Shown here piece after piece: positions 17,571-28,427 of a stretch of 64,000 bases of DNA. The position numbers and the translations under genes were made by a program. Source of the stretch: Gracilaria domingensis (Eukaryota > Rhodophyta > Florideophyceae > Gracilariales > Gracilariaceae); the NCBI GenBank assembly GCA_022539475.1, contig VCMS01000107.1, forward strand, positions 123,939 to 187,938, given 5' to 3'. Position 1 is the first letter of the stretch. Every line of letters starts with the position of its first letter. Under the pieces are notes generated by a model that was not told the DNA's origin, made no database searches, and saw nothing but the letters and a program-made list of their open reading frames with translations.

Positions 17571-18722
17571 ATGCTCTCCCCTAAACATGTTTTGCTTTTG
17601 ATGATGAGCATCAATGATGATGACTTCTACGGAGGCCTTTCCGCGTACGACAGACAAATCCGCCAAAGTCGCATTTCTCGTCGCGCGTTAATTCAACCAG
17701 CATCCTCTCCCTTTGAATTCTTGTTTCGTTCTGGATGCAACCAATCTTTAATAACGCTCACAGGAATGGATCATTCAGCATTCAACTATCTATTTCAACC
17801 CATCCAACCATACTTTGACCGCTTAACGCCATATACCGACGATGGATATATCAAGATCAAAATTGTCTCCAATATTGGCCGCCCAAGATCGTTGAACTCC
17901 CAAAATGCTTTAGGTTTACTTTTGGCGCACACACGAACAAGAGGATCTAGCTCGAACCTCTCGCTAATTTTTGGCTGTACGGCGAGCGTCATGTCTCTGT
18001 TCATTCGCTTTGCACGACGAATTGTCATTCGAATCTTACGAAGGAACAATCTTGGTGGGGTTTGCATGCCCTCGATGCAAGAGATTGAGAGTTACAAAGC
18101 ACAAATAGAATCATTTTATCCGGCGCTTCGTGGTGTTTTCTGTTTCGCAGATGGCTTGAAGGTAAAGCTTCAAGTAAGTGGCGACGATGCGATCCAAAAC
18201 CGGTACTACAACGGTTGGACACACGACCACTACGTTGTAAATGTTCTTGTGTTTTCACCCGTTGGAACAATCATCTCATGCGGCCTAAATGCGCCCGGAT
18301 CTATGCATGACTCTTGTATTGCGGAGATAACGGGTGTTTACCACGCGCTACAAGGCGCTTTTCAAGCACACGGAGATCTGTGCGTTATTGAAGCTGCGTT
18401 TGCATAGTCGAGGCATGAAATTTTAGTGAAGAGTGGCCATACGTGCGATGGTACGCGCAGAGGCTTTTCAGCGGCTGATCAAGCGACATCGTTGCGTCAG
18501 AGCGCTGAGTGGGGTATGCGTGCGTTTCAGTCCGCTTTTCCTCGTGTGAAAAACAGAATGAAGTTCGAAGAAAGTGTAGAGCGAGGTTTACTTCTGCAGA
18601 GCTTGGTTCTGCTGTTTAACCTTCGTACCAGACGTGTTGGTCTTAACCAAATTAGAACGGTGTTCTCCGAGGCATTGGTGGAGAACCCTTCCAGTCTGTT
18701 CCCTCAATTGAGTGCAACATGA
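17571..18722 (+). pseudogene. Harbinger-type DDE transposase with one in-frame TAG
   Basis: Cut-and-paste transposase of about 380 residues. The catalytic triad is visible as FADGLK (first Asp), APGSMHDS (second Asp) and RQSAEWGMRAF (Glu). A TAG at 18405-18407 interrupts the frame just before SRHEILVKSGH, and the same frame then continues to 18722. Except for this codon the gene looks whole, so the loss of function is recent or the TAG is suppressed. It converges with the DUF6818 gene, 21 bp apart. Confidence 0.8.
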
Positions 18723-18743
18723 AGATGGATTGTTTACTCTATC

Positions 18744-19847
18744 TCACTTGCAAAAGGTAAAAGATTTTGTTGGCTCGTTGATTCTATTAGGGCGTTGTCC
18801 TGTCATATGAAGGACCATCATGTCCATCAATCGATTAAAACGGCCGTCGTCTCTCTGTTCTCTCCTTAGCTCGCGCGCTTCACGCCTCGCGTCCTGCCTT
18901 TGCTGCTCCTCCCATATTTCTCGACGCCGACGTCTCTCTTCTCTTACGGATAAATTATACATTTGAAACATGTCGTCGCTGTTTCGTTGAGCTGCTCGTC
19001 TCCCTCGCAGAGCGACGAGCGGATGAGAACGATTAGGAGCGCTGAAAACGACGTTGTTACCATACCCAGGCCTTCCGTCAAGTGCATGATCATTGCTCGC
19101 CTGTGCTCCCAGTGCGTTACTCGTTCCTGGCTCCGGTGCTTCTTCCATTGCTGTTGGGGGATCATCATGCACTGCATTGAAGGTAGTACCATTCTCGCTG
19201 CTAATCTCTGGAATATTGACATCTTCTGTTCCGTCCATTGTCTCGCTCACTGTTTGAAGGTCCTCGTACACCTTTTTGGCCTTAGCTACATCCGGCGGGC
19301 AATGCGGCGCTCCCGTAGGCATCTTCGTACGGTGAAGGATGTTGAACTTTCGGCGCAACGACTCCGGTGTTCTCTTGTACTCTCTATACTTCTTTTCGTG
19401 CTCTGCAGCCACCAAATCCCACTCGTTTGGGCTAATGGGTAGGATGTTACCAATCAGAGTGAGGAAGCTGAGGTTCTCCTCCATTGAAAATCCGTAACCG
19501 CGGTGCTGACGAGTGACGTGACCACCTCTGCCTCCTCTCTGTGTACGCTGAATCGGAGTCCTTCGAACACTCCTGATTGTGCCATTGCCATTGTTGATGC
19601 GATTGCGATTTAAGCGTACAAGTGTCGGCCTGAACCTCGGCCCGGCAGTCGTTGAAAGTAATTCGGGTTGGCTGTGTTGCGGTGCGGAGGCATGGTCTGC
19701 GAGGAGTGTCTGCTGTGTTTCGACAGGCTCGATCTCATCCGCATCGAGATCATTGCTTAAAAGAGAAGGCACAGACGCCATTGCAGGTAGTGCTCTCCTT
19801 GCCGCTCCCGACAAAGACGGAGGTCCTGAATGCAAACCATGGTTCAA
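18744..19847 (-). CDS. DUF6818 (Myb/SANT-like) protein of the Harbinger element
   Basis: A 367-residue intact frame. Residues about 118-200 have the DUF6818 pattern: GYGFSMEENLSFLTLI, PISPNEWDLVAAEHEKKY, ESLRRKFNILH, and a PTGAPHCPPDVAKAKK segment. Such domains resemble trihelix/Myb DNA-binding modules and accompany transposases in oomycetes and algae. In Harbinger elements the second protein binds the transposon ends and carries the transposase to the nucleus; that role is inferred from family knowledge. A long Arg/Glu coiled-coil-like tail (RREIWEEQQRQDARREARE) probably mediates oligomerisation. An in-frame Met at about residue 23 is an alternative start. Confidence 0.75.
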   Translation of the reverse strand: MNHGLHSGPPSLSGAARRALPAMASVPSLLSNDLDADEIEPVETQQTLLADHASAPQHSQPELLSTTAGPRFRPTLVRLNRNRINNGNGTIRSVRRTPIQRTQRGGRGGHVTRQHRGYGFSMEENLSFLTLIGNILPISPNEWDLVAAEHEKKYREYKRTPESLRRKFNILHRTKMPTGAPHCPPDVAKAKKVYEDLQTVSETMDGTEDVNIPEISSENGTTFNAVHDDPPTAMEEAPEPGTSNALGAQASNDHALDGRPGYGNNVVFSAPNRSHPLVALRGRRAAQRNSDDMFQMYNLSVREERRRRREIWEEQQRQDARREARELRREQRDDGRFNRLMDMMVLHMTGQRPNRINEPTKSFTFCK

Positions 19848-20362
19848 TTCTTCTCGCAGAGAAGACCGCTACGGAGCAGAAGTAGCGTGATCCATGATGT
19901 TCGTGAAACGCACAGATTGGTAGACGGCAATAGAGGGAGGGATAGCATATAAGTCAGATGATGGTCTTTGCAACGTGGGCGCAAGGTAAAAGGAGTGCGG
20001 GAATCGTACCCGTTGCGTTACGCTTCGAGGGTGTTGGCTGTCGGGCACGCAAGTATCTTCCTTCGGTTGCGGTGAAGACGATCATCGGAATCCATCGCAA
20101 GGCGATGGCGCATCAAACGAAAGGCGCAGCGGAATGAACGCGAAGAAAAGAAGCGGCGCAGCGAAAGCAGCCTAGTGTTATTCACATTTGGAGAGCACAC
20201 GCTCAGAAAGAACGTGTTTGCGACGGGAGGAGAACTTGATCAGCGGGACGAGCGCACTGACAAAGTTGGGCTCAGCAGCAAGCGCAAAGTCACGCTGGGC
20301 GATCAAATCGTGACTTTGCGGGTCGAACAAAACGCGTTTTTGCGGTTTCAGGATGCTCTCAG

Positions 20363-22239
20363 GGTCTCACGCGTAAGCCTGTCTTGACACAAAACAAAGT
20401 TCTCATTTTTCAATTGTTTTGTACTCCATTTTTCCTGAATGGTAACGCCAAAGTACCAAAATTTAGCTTCTAAGACTACACTGAATACAGGCAGAACTGC
20501 AAAGAGAAGCAGATATTTTGCAGCCATATTGTCCACACTTTCTTTCAAAAGAGAAAAAGAAGTACTTTCGTACCATGTTAGTTTAACGTGCAATTTATGA
20601 TCTTGTAACGTATCCACTTTATAGTATGGGCGACAGCTGCGTACTTCCGTGGCTGAGAGTTCGTACGCTTTGGTTCAGTAGTTAGCAGATGGTTCTTGGG
20701 GTGCGAGTTGTAGTTTCAAACCCCAATGATACCAATTGTAAAATATAAAGTTAGAGTTGGGTATGTAGATAAAAGTGCTTTGAGTAAGTAATTTGCCATA
20801 TCAGAGTTTATTAGAGCATTCAATAAGCTCAATAAGCCAAATTACTTTCTCTTAGACACTTTTTGCATTATTTATATCTAATTTATGCACAATTTGCATT
20901 AAGGGAAATGCAAAACGATAGGATTTAATGTTCTCAACCTGAGAACCATCTTATCTCTCAATGACATATTGTAACTATTATGTTACACAAAATTGCCATA
21001 TGCTACCAGAAAAGGCTGATTTTCAGTGTGGTTTTTCAAAAAACCTCGTGAATGCTATTGCTTTAAATTTATGCGATTCTATTTCCTACAATATATGCTC
21101 CTAGTTTAGTTAAAAGCCTTTTTCCTTAGCTGTACGTTCGGTGAAAGCAAAACCACTTCAAGTCACTACTCGAGCGTAGTACAAAAAAGAAGTGAGATAA
21201 AAAGCTAAAATCAAGAAAACGATTGACGAGATGACATAGTTTAACTAGCGAGATTGGTTGAAGATCAATGCTGCTTAATCCGAAAATGACTAAAGCTTTC
21301 TGATTTGAGCCCAGAAAATCTTCTAAACCTAGCCTCTTTTGGTTTTCTAGGCAAATTATTTTCAAGATCTTCCTTTACAGCTATGTTTCTAAGCAAACAT
21401 TTGGAGTGGAGATCAATGGACTGACTTTATATTTCAAAAAAATTTTTTGTGGGCTATAAAAGGTGGCAAGTTTGCAGTGATAGAGTACAATAATGCCTCT
21501 TCTTTTCACAGGTTGAGAATTTCGAGGAACAAAAAATGTAGTTTATTTTTAACATTTGACCCAAGACCTCTAAACTTGTACATACATCACCGCCTTCGTT
21601 GGACATCGCTCCCAGGAAGGTGCATAGATCACTTTCTTTGATCTGCTTGAGAATCGTGCGGCGATCTCTCATGAAAGCACCATTTGCGTCTCTTTCGTAC
21701 CCATCTTTACCCGACCCTGAATAGGTGATCTTGTGGAGATCCGACTAGTAATTAAATTAAGAGAGGCCATCTGGAAGCCTACGGCGTAGTGAGAAAAGTG
21801 GCAGAGGATGGAGAGGGATCAAAGAAGGCGCGGTCGTTGCGAGCTCAAGAGCTCGCTGTGCTGCACTCGGAATGTGACGAAGGTTGGGGCTCTTTCTACA
21901 GGTAGAAGAAGGCTATCCTTAAGGATACCCCGCTGCCTTCGTATGTGCTCAAGAACTTGTTTTGCTACAAAAGACGTGGCTGGACCAAAATGTGATTCCA
22001 CGTACAGTAAAAGTTTTGGATACAGCGCGGCGCCTTCGATGGAGGTTGGGACTCCCAACTTTGGAGTGGCGCCGAGGAGCCACAACGCGCCGCCGCGATG
22101 ATCGTGGCTGATGCTGATCACGGTCTGAGATCCGCGGTGAACGTCATGGCGATGTTTAAAAGCGGCTCATCACGGCGTTCGCGCATGACACATACTCTTG
22201 GCGCCAAGAGGCCCCAGCGGAGGCGTGGTGAGAGAGCCA
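20363..22239. other. 1.9-kb gene-free stretch
   Basis: AT-rich to about 21780 with no protein-like frame. About 20667-20735 has tRNA-like boxes (TGGTTCAGTAGTTAGC and GTTTCAAACCCC) but no cloverleaf; it may be an old SINE. From 21780 the DNA becomes GC-richer and leads into the dispersed repeat. Confidence 0.5.
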
Positions 22240-22573
22240 ACGCTTCCGTATCAAAAGGCAACGCCCTTATGTTGCACCACCACTCTGCGGACGCGAGTCA
22301 AGTCACATCGCTGAAGCTCATAAGGCGCAGCAAACGCATGGGCGAGCTGCCTCAGCGCCGCGATAATCATCATCAAACGCGGCTATGGTCTTCATCGGGA
22401 TGATGAGCACCAGCTCATCGAGACGATGAGCACCAGAGCGGCTTTGCTTCCAATCACAGTGCCGCAAAGCAAGGACGAGAGACATGAAGCGCTACGAAAC
22501 CGCCTGGGGCACGCGCTACTCGCCTCCTCGTGGTGTGCCTGGACTCGATCCGAACTCAATCGGACGAGACGAA

Positions 22574-23296
22574 ATGAGTAAGCGTACGGGACTCCTTTGG
22601 AGGCCAAAAACAGCGACGGCGACGCAAAAATCAGAAAAACCGTCGTGTATACGTCTTCTTCAGCTCAATTGCCGCGGACTTCTTCGACCCGCGACGAGAG
22701 CTGAACTTTCTAAACTGGGACATGATAACAATTTCCATCTTCTGTGTCTACAAGAGACCTTTCTTACCGCACGAGATCACGCGCCACGCATCGAAGGATA
22801 CGAAATCGTAGCGAGATGCGATCGAGTTAGCGGCTATACAACCGCCAACGGACGTGGAGGAGGTGTAGTCGTTTACCAGCAAACTGGATTGGGCGCAGAT
22901 AGGATTGAAGAAACATCTAGAGTACCAGGAATCGAAACGACCACCGTTGGAGTGAGAACCAGAAAAGGACTTCTCTCTTTGATTAACGTCTACGTCGCTC
23001 GACCCTTGCGACATTCGAACTGGTAGAGGACATTTCAGAACACCACATCATTTGCGCCGACTGCAATTTGTGCGGCTCGTGGTACCCACAGCGGTCAGAA
23101 ATGGCCGGACTGGATATGGAAACCTACTTGGAATGTACAAACCGTAACTTCATCAATGTCGACGGCGTACCAACGCGCACAGAACCAAGCACAGGATCGC
23201 AGAGTGCGATCGATATTACAGTAGCTCCCCTAAATGGCTTCCATTCACTACATGGGAGGCGAATGAAATCCCATTTTCCGACCACCACCCGATCGT
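22574..23296 (+). pseudogene. LINE endonuclease domain (frameshifted)
   Basis: Starts at ATG 22574. Apurinic-type endonuclease motifs: LQLNCRGL (Asn), CLQETF (Glu), an NVYVARP strand, then after a frameshift near 23020 DCNLCG, AIDITVAP and SDHHPIVV (catalytic Asp-His). It would nick target DNA to prime reverse transcription. Confidence 0.8.
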
Positions 23297-23602
23297 AGTA
23301 GCCATGGACATTCCCACCGCTAACCCCAAGAAGACTTTACGTTGGAGTCTTGGAAAAGTTGACTGGCCAGAGTATAGCAGTATTGTAGAGCAGGAGCTCC
23401 AAAAACATCCCCTACAGGATTCATGCAGCATTGAAAAAGAGAACAAAGTGTTGGTCAACTCAATACTAAAGGCGGCCCGCAGAGCTGTACCTAGAGGCCG
23501 GAAGAGCCGCAGAACACCATGGTGGTGTTCCGAAGCGGCTGAAGCAGTGAAAACTCGAACAAAAGCTTTCAAGGAGTGGGTTGCTAGCCCCACCAACCAG
23601 GC

Positions 23603-25312
23603 ATGGGAATGGTTCAAGAAGCCAAGAGTCAAACATCCCGCTGTATCGATCGCCTGAAGCGAGAAAAATGGCAACAACTGGTATCAGGTCTGGAACCGCA
23701 CACCGAAGGACACAAAATATGGAAAATTCTCAAAGCCATGGACCACAACCGAAGATCACCTTCTTCAATGTGCCCTCCGAACGGAGAGAACTGGTCCAAC
23801 CGAAAACGCGGCGACTGGTTTCTGCGCACAGAGCTCTCAGCAGCCCGAACGCGTGGAAAGTTTGTGGCCCGAAGAAACCGATATCTTGCGGCCTTAGATC
23901 ACTACAAGAAGGCCGTACAGTGTAGCACCCCAACCCACTTCACGCTTGAAAATATAAACTCTGTGCTTAACGACATGGACGAAGAACGTACAGGAGGGCC
24001 AAATGGGGTTGAAATTGCCTTCCTTCGCAGACTGCCCGAATCAGGTGTATATCGTCTTCTCAACCTCATAAACAGATCCTACCGCGAAGGTGTCACACCC
24101 ACAAAATGGAGGGCTGCCACACTCGTTCCAATCCCAAAGCCCGAAACACCCGGAAAGTTCTGACCAATATCCCTGACTTCTGTCATCTCGAAAACAGCGG
24201 AGAGGCTAGTCCACGAGCTGCTAATGCAGTGGCTGGAACCAAATCTCCCACCCGAACAGGCAGGCTTCAGAATTGGAAGGAACACAGAGGAACACGTCGC
24301 GGATTTGACCCAAGATATCAAAAACGGCTGGGATAATTCACAGAACACTCTTGTTGCGCTCTGTGACTTCTCAAAGGCCTATGACCGAGTTCCGCACCAT
24401 TTGCTGTTCTCCAAACTGAGGGATATGGGGTGTCTCCCGTACCTCTGGCAATGGTTAAGGTCATTTGTAATGGACCGTAGATGGAGGTGCCGCTGGAACT
24501 CCACCCTCACCTCGGAGAGACTTGTACCTCAAGGCCTCCCACAAGGAGGTACACTCTCTCCAGGGCTCTGGACGGCGTTCCTTGCGGACCTGCCGTCTGC
24601 AATAAGAAAGGCCGTTAACACGGCTAACACTAATCTATTTGCAGACGACAATGCGATCTGGACAACGGAAGCCGAACCTTTGAAAGGACAACAAGACCTA
24701 CAGAAGGCGATCAACGCCCTGGAGCTGTATTGCAAAGAAAATAATATACTCTTGAACCCGTTCAAAACTGTAATCCTCCCGTTCACAAACTCAAATTGGA
24801 AAACCCAAAAAGAGCTCTACACAGTCAAAATCGGCGAACAAGAAATCCTCCCAAGCGAATGCGGGAGATTTCTTGGTGTGATGCTCGATAACCGGCTAAC
24901 GTTTCGGTCGCACCTGGAGCTAGTTCGAGCGAAATACAAGCAAAGGAATAGCCTCATGCGATGCCTCACACGCAGATCTTGGGGTTGCAACTGGAACACG
25001 ATTGAAACCGTTCGAAAGGGCTTCGCCGAGCCGATTGCCTCTTATGGAGCGGGCATAACCGTCCCAAATGCATCCGTTTCACTTGTGGCCACAGTTGAAA
25101 CAGCTCGAAATGAAGCGCTGCGCATACAAACAGGATGCGTTTCGTCAACACCAATACAAGCGCTTCGCGAGCTGGCGAATCTAGCTCCAATGGAAACTGT
25201 AGCCAAGCAACAAGCCGCCTCACTGTACGAGCAAGCTATGACACACAAGGCTGTGACACCTCTCAAACGCACATTGAAAGAGATGAGAACGGCCCGCGTC
25301 AGAAAGAAATGA
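23603..25312 (+). pseudogene. LINE reverse transcriptase
   Basis: RT motifs in order: WRAATLVPIPKP, PISLTSVISKTAERL, EQAGFRIGRNTEEHV, LCDFSKAYDRVPHHLL, PQGLPQGGTLSP and the catalytic LFADDNAI. A TGA at 24161-24163 replaces the Arg or Trp expected before PISL; otherwise the frame is continuous to a TGA at 25310. A linker frame (23304-23657) in another phase joins it to the endonuclease. Confidence 0.88.
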
Positions 25313-25396
25313 CCCACCTTAAAAAGACTAGCTGAAGCTTTCCTGGCCGAAAAAGGACTGCTCCCGCTCCAAGACCGGGAAACCCTCCCGGAGGAG

Positions 25397-26571
25397 ATGG
25401 GTACTCTGCAACTCACAGGGGTTCACTTTGACGAAGCACAGTGCTCTAAAGAAGACAGTATAGAAGCCCAGAGAGCAGCGATCATCGCATTGCTCAACAG
25501 ACTCCCACCAGGAGAATGTGACGTGTGGTGTGATGGCTCGGTTGGGCAGTATGCTGGTAACCAAGAAGAATGGAAGAGTAGAGCAGCTGTCGAACGGACC
25601 AACGGATGGTTCTGTGGGACACCAATGTACGAGAGCGCATCATTCGACGACCAAAACTGCGTTCAAAAATTTGTACAATCCAAGAAAAGACGACCTACAA
25701 TGTGGATACAATACGATGATGGATACCATATAGCCTACACTCTCAATGATATTGAGCGCACTGTCACAGAAAAAGATGGAGATACCCTTCCGATCCGATT
25801 TCTTCATCCCTGTCCGGTCGGCGCCGGAGCATACGTGATATATTGGAATCACCAGCCGACTCCAGAGCAGAATGTTATTCCAGCTGGAGTGCATGTATGC
25901 TCTTATACGGCCGAGATTCGCGCCATGACAACAGCGATCAAAGCGTTACGAGGACGGGCGAAAGGCGTTTTCCGGATCTTCACAGACTCGTGGGCCCTTA
26001 TGCAAGCCCTACAGGGAAATCTGCGCAAGCAATGCCGCACTCTTCAACTGCTTGCGCTGGAGCTCAAAGATCTCTGTGAAACCTGCATCGTGTACATTTC
26101 ATGGATTTCTAGTCACTGTGGGTTTGCGCCGAACGACCTCGTCGACAGTCTTGCAAAACCTGGCCCTGGCTACCCGCTGCAGATCAGCTTAAAGTTCCGA
26201 TCGACTACGCGGATGCCATGTCAGTAATCAGAACAAAGCAGCAAAGCAAATCTATTGAACAATTGTGCGATATCAAAGATTGGAACAAGGCAAGAAAGTT
26301 CGAGGTTCTTTTGGCACAGTTTGCGACAGGACATGTTAGTTCCTTGCACCCAGTGGCATCTTACATGGAAAAGAAAATGGTACGATGCAGCTGCGGCACC
26401 AACGCCAAGAAGGATGCTGATCACGTGTTGTTTCGATGCCCACTAACTAACGCTTCACGTAGGAATGAATTACCAACCCCCAGAGAAAGAAAAGACAAGC
26501 GCATGATAGATATGATTAGGCAATGGCCGTCAAAGTTTTTGGCATTCTTTAGGAGAGAAGGTTACTTCTAG
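25397..26571 (+). pseudogene. LINE RNase H domain and C-terminal zinc knuckle
   Basis: Same frame as the RT after one stop. Candidate catalytic residues: Asp in WCDGSVG, Glu in CSYTAEI, Asp in IFTDSWA, Asp in DLVDSLAK. About 90 residues (including MWIQYDDGYHIAYTL) separate the first Asp from the GAGAYVIYW strand, far more than usual. A frameshift near 26190 leads to the frame 26218-26571, which carries the knuckle CSCGTNAKKDADHVLFRC. Homologous fragments lie in both inverted arms. Confidence 0.82.
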
Positions 26572-26960
26572 ACATAGAAATAGCTTTACTTCTGCCTCGT
26601 AATTGGGGGCAGATGACTATAAAGGAGAGAAAGAGAGAGAGAAACCGCCGGAAATGAAGGCTAGGAGGTGTGTCGTCGATCGGCGAGGAGTGGAATAGTT
26701 GAGCGGAGAGTATATCTATCGTATGGGAATAAGGTTTGGTGGGAGAAAATGGGAACAGGTACTCTGGGATGGATGTGTGCTGTCGGGACGAAGAGAGTAA
26801 GATTACTAGCAAAGGAAGGCAAAACGCAGAAGGCAAGAAGCAGAAAAGAAAGAAGAAAGAATGTTTATGGGGTGATTGGTTGATTGCGATAAGCCAAACT
26901 ACTTCGGATTGCTGCGATAAGCCAAATTACTTTCACGACGGCTTCTTTTGGAATTGAAGT

Positions 26961-27032
26961 CCTCTGGCGGGAGTCGAACCCGCATCGCCCATCGGACAGA
27001 AGTCGCCGTTACCTACTGAGCTATTGTGCTCC
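26961..27032 (-). other. tRNA-like sequence, copy D
   Basis: Minus-strand block with TAGCTCAGTAGG and GGTTCGACTCC and a perfect T-stem GCGGG/CCCGC. The best preserved of the four copies, but the acceptor arm still does not pair. Confidence 0.5.
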
Positions 27033-27560
27033 ATTTTGTTACCGACGAAGGCAGTCGAAATGCTTTTGAAGCTGACACTTGGAGAGTGCTTGTTTACATT
27101 CCATTTTCGGATGCTAATGTCATAATTTGAAATGTTATGATCATAATGCTTCATAATCTCATCTATGATTGATGTTAAGATGAGGATATGAAGATGAATG
27201 GCCTGAATAAAGCCACAGGTTGAGGATTTGTATGGAGTACATTGAAGGCACACTGCTCGCGAGGGCAGTCTTCGCACTGCGGACAACGACTGAGGGGTGG
27301 ATATCAAGTGGGTTTCTTGTATGCACTGGGTGGAGAGGTTTATGGACATGGCATATGTGTGTACTGCAACGAGAACATAGTGGACAGGGAATAGGATGCT
27401 CAATGCTTACCATACTGCTTGGGCTGGCGTCCATGATGCACCATTCCTGCTGGGGTTGAGTGCAAACGAATAAGGCGCCAAAGCAATTCACACCACCAAA
27501 AATGTAGTTCCGATGTGCGGCTTGGATATTGGTCGCTACCATTGAGGTATGTCTCATGTA

Positions 27561-28427
27561 CGGTTTAAATACAATCAGCCTACATCTAATCTACTAACCA
27601 TATCCAAAAGCCTAAACAAGAGCTATGTCTCAATGCAACTGAACTAACATTGGAAGCTTAATATGATGCCTACGGTTTCTCTTTTCGTATAATGTCTACT
27701 CTGGTTTTTTTATCAAGAGCAAGCTCCGCCAGCTTTCCCCCTATCTCTCCGTTTAAAGAAACAGTGCAGCTGACTGTCAAACAATAACAATAAAGCACAA
27801 CAAGAAGCATCCAGATCATAAAAAAGCCTGATGTTGGCTAGAAAGTGCTTTGAAAAAGACCAGCTTCGTTTACGAAGCACCGTGTTGAAAACTCTACTGC
27901 AGTCACACCTCGAAGATAACTAGAGCTGGAGACGGTTCATGGAATAGTGCACACTACAAATCGTTTGAGAGTTCATCACAAAACCGATGGCAACCACGCA
28001 GATAACAATATCGAGTACCACCAGTGAGTTCTATGTAAAAGTTATCACCCGGGACAAGCCTGAGAAATGCGGACCGAGGCCATTATATCGGGTCCGAGCG
28101 TAACGAGGCCCGATATATTGTGCCGAGGTGCGCGATTTCCAGGCGCGCCACCGGGTGATAACTTGCTTGTCACTCAGAGTCCTCCACAGGTTTTGCAGCG
28201 TCACCGCGAGACACCTGAGTACCTCTGCGAGATAGTTGCGCACGCCATGTCGGGCGTACAAACAAGTACAATGAGCTCCATCATCGTCCGACGATCGTCG
28301 CAGCGCTCTGCCACCCACCCGACCTTCTGCAGTTAACACGACAATGATTATCGCTCCATCGTAGACACAAACATACGACGAAAGAGATCATGATAATAAC
28401 GATGGAGGCGAGCTTCAACGTCAGCCA
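27561..28427. other. Gene-free stretch upstream of the recombinase
   Basis: AT-rich to about 28030 with nothing recognisable. It contains the small inverted-repeat element at 28039-28164; the remaining 260 bp should hold the recombinase promoter. Confidence 0.5.
28039..28164. mobile_element. 126-bp MITE-like element
   Basis: Ends AAGTTATCACCCGG (28039-28052) and CCGGGTGATAACTT (28151-28164) are perfect 14-bp inverted repeats. A second internal palindrome (ATATCGGG with CCCGATAT) lies near 28085-28115. No coding capacity. Confidence 0.75.

Larger units (their letters stand above)
17316..20362. mobile_element. PIF/Harbinger-type DNA transposon
   Basis: Contains the two expected genes, a DDE transposase and a DNA-binding accessory protein, facing each other. 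Imperfect terminal inverted repeats: left GGGAGCATCCTGAAAC from 17316, right the complement of GAGAGCATCCTGAAAC ending about 20360. Subterminal hairpins are present (GCAAAGTCACG at 20284 with CGTGACTTTGC at 20309). The usual 3-bp target duplication was not found, so the right end may be off by a few bases. Confidence 0.65.
22505..26640 (+). mobile_element. LINE (I-like, RNase H-bearing) retrotransposon, near full length
   Basis: The 4.1-kb element is flanked by a 9-bp target duplication GAAACCGCC (22496-22504 and 26641-26649). Order: AP-type endonuclease, reverse transcriptase, RNase H, zinc knuckle. The 3' end is a short GA-rich tail (GGAGAGAAAGAGAGAGA) instead of poly(A). At least two frameshifts and two in-frame stops make it inactive. 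A separate ORF1 is not apparent. Confidence 0.88.
22240..27560 (-). repeat. Dispersed repeat copy D, interrupted by a LINE
   Basis: The left piece (22240-22504) matches the GATGATGAGC/GAAACCGC part of the repeat. The right piece (26641-27560) continues with GGAAATGAAGGCT, the CT-rich tract, the tRNA-like block and the distal part. In copy C the two halves are contiguous at 14943 onward (GAAACCGCTGGAAATGAA), so the LINE inserted into a pre-existing copy. Confidence 0.85.

Noticed and set aside
17314..20362. Target-site duplication of the Harbinger-type element
   Set aside because: Flanks (ACT on the left, CAG/GGT on the right) do not match; CTG/CAG at the ends belongs to the inverted repeat.
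20667..20735. Possible tRNA gene with TGGTTCAGTAGTTAGC and GTTTCAAACCCC
   Set aside because: Stems do not pair and no anticodon arm can be drawn; at most a SINE relic.
26961..27032. Functional tRNA gene in the dispersed repeat
   Set aside because: T-arm is good but acceptor and anticodon stems fail, and the block occurs in every repeat copy.
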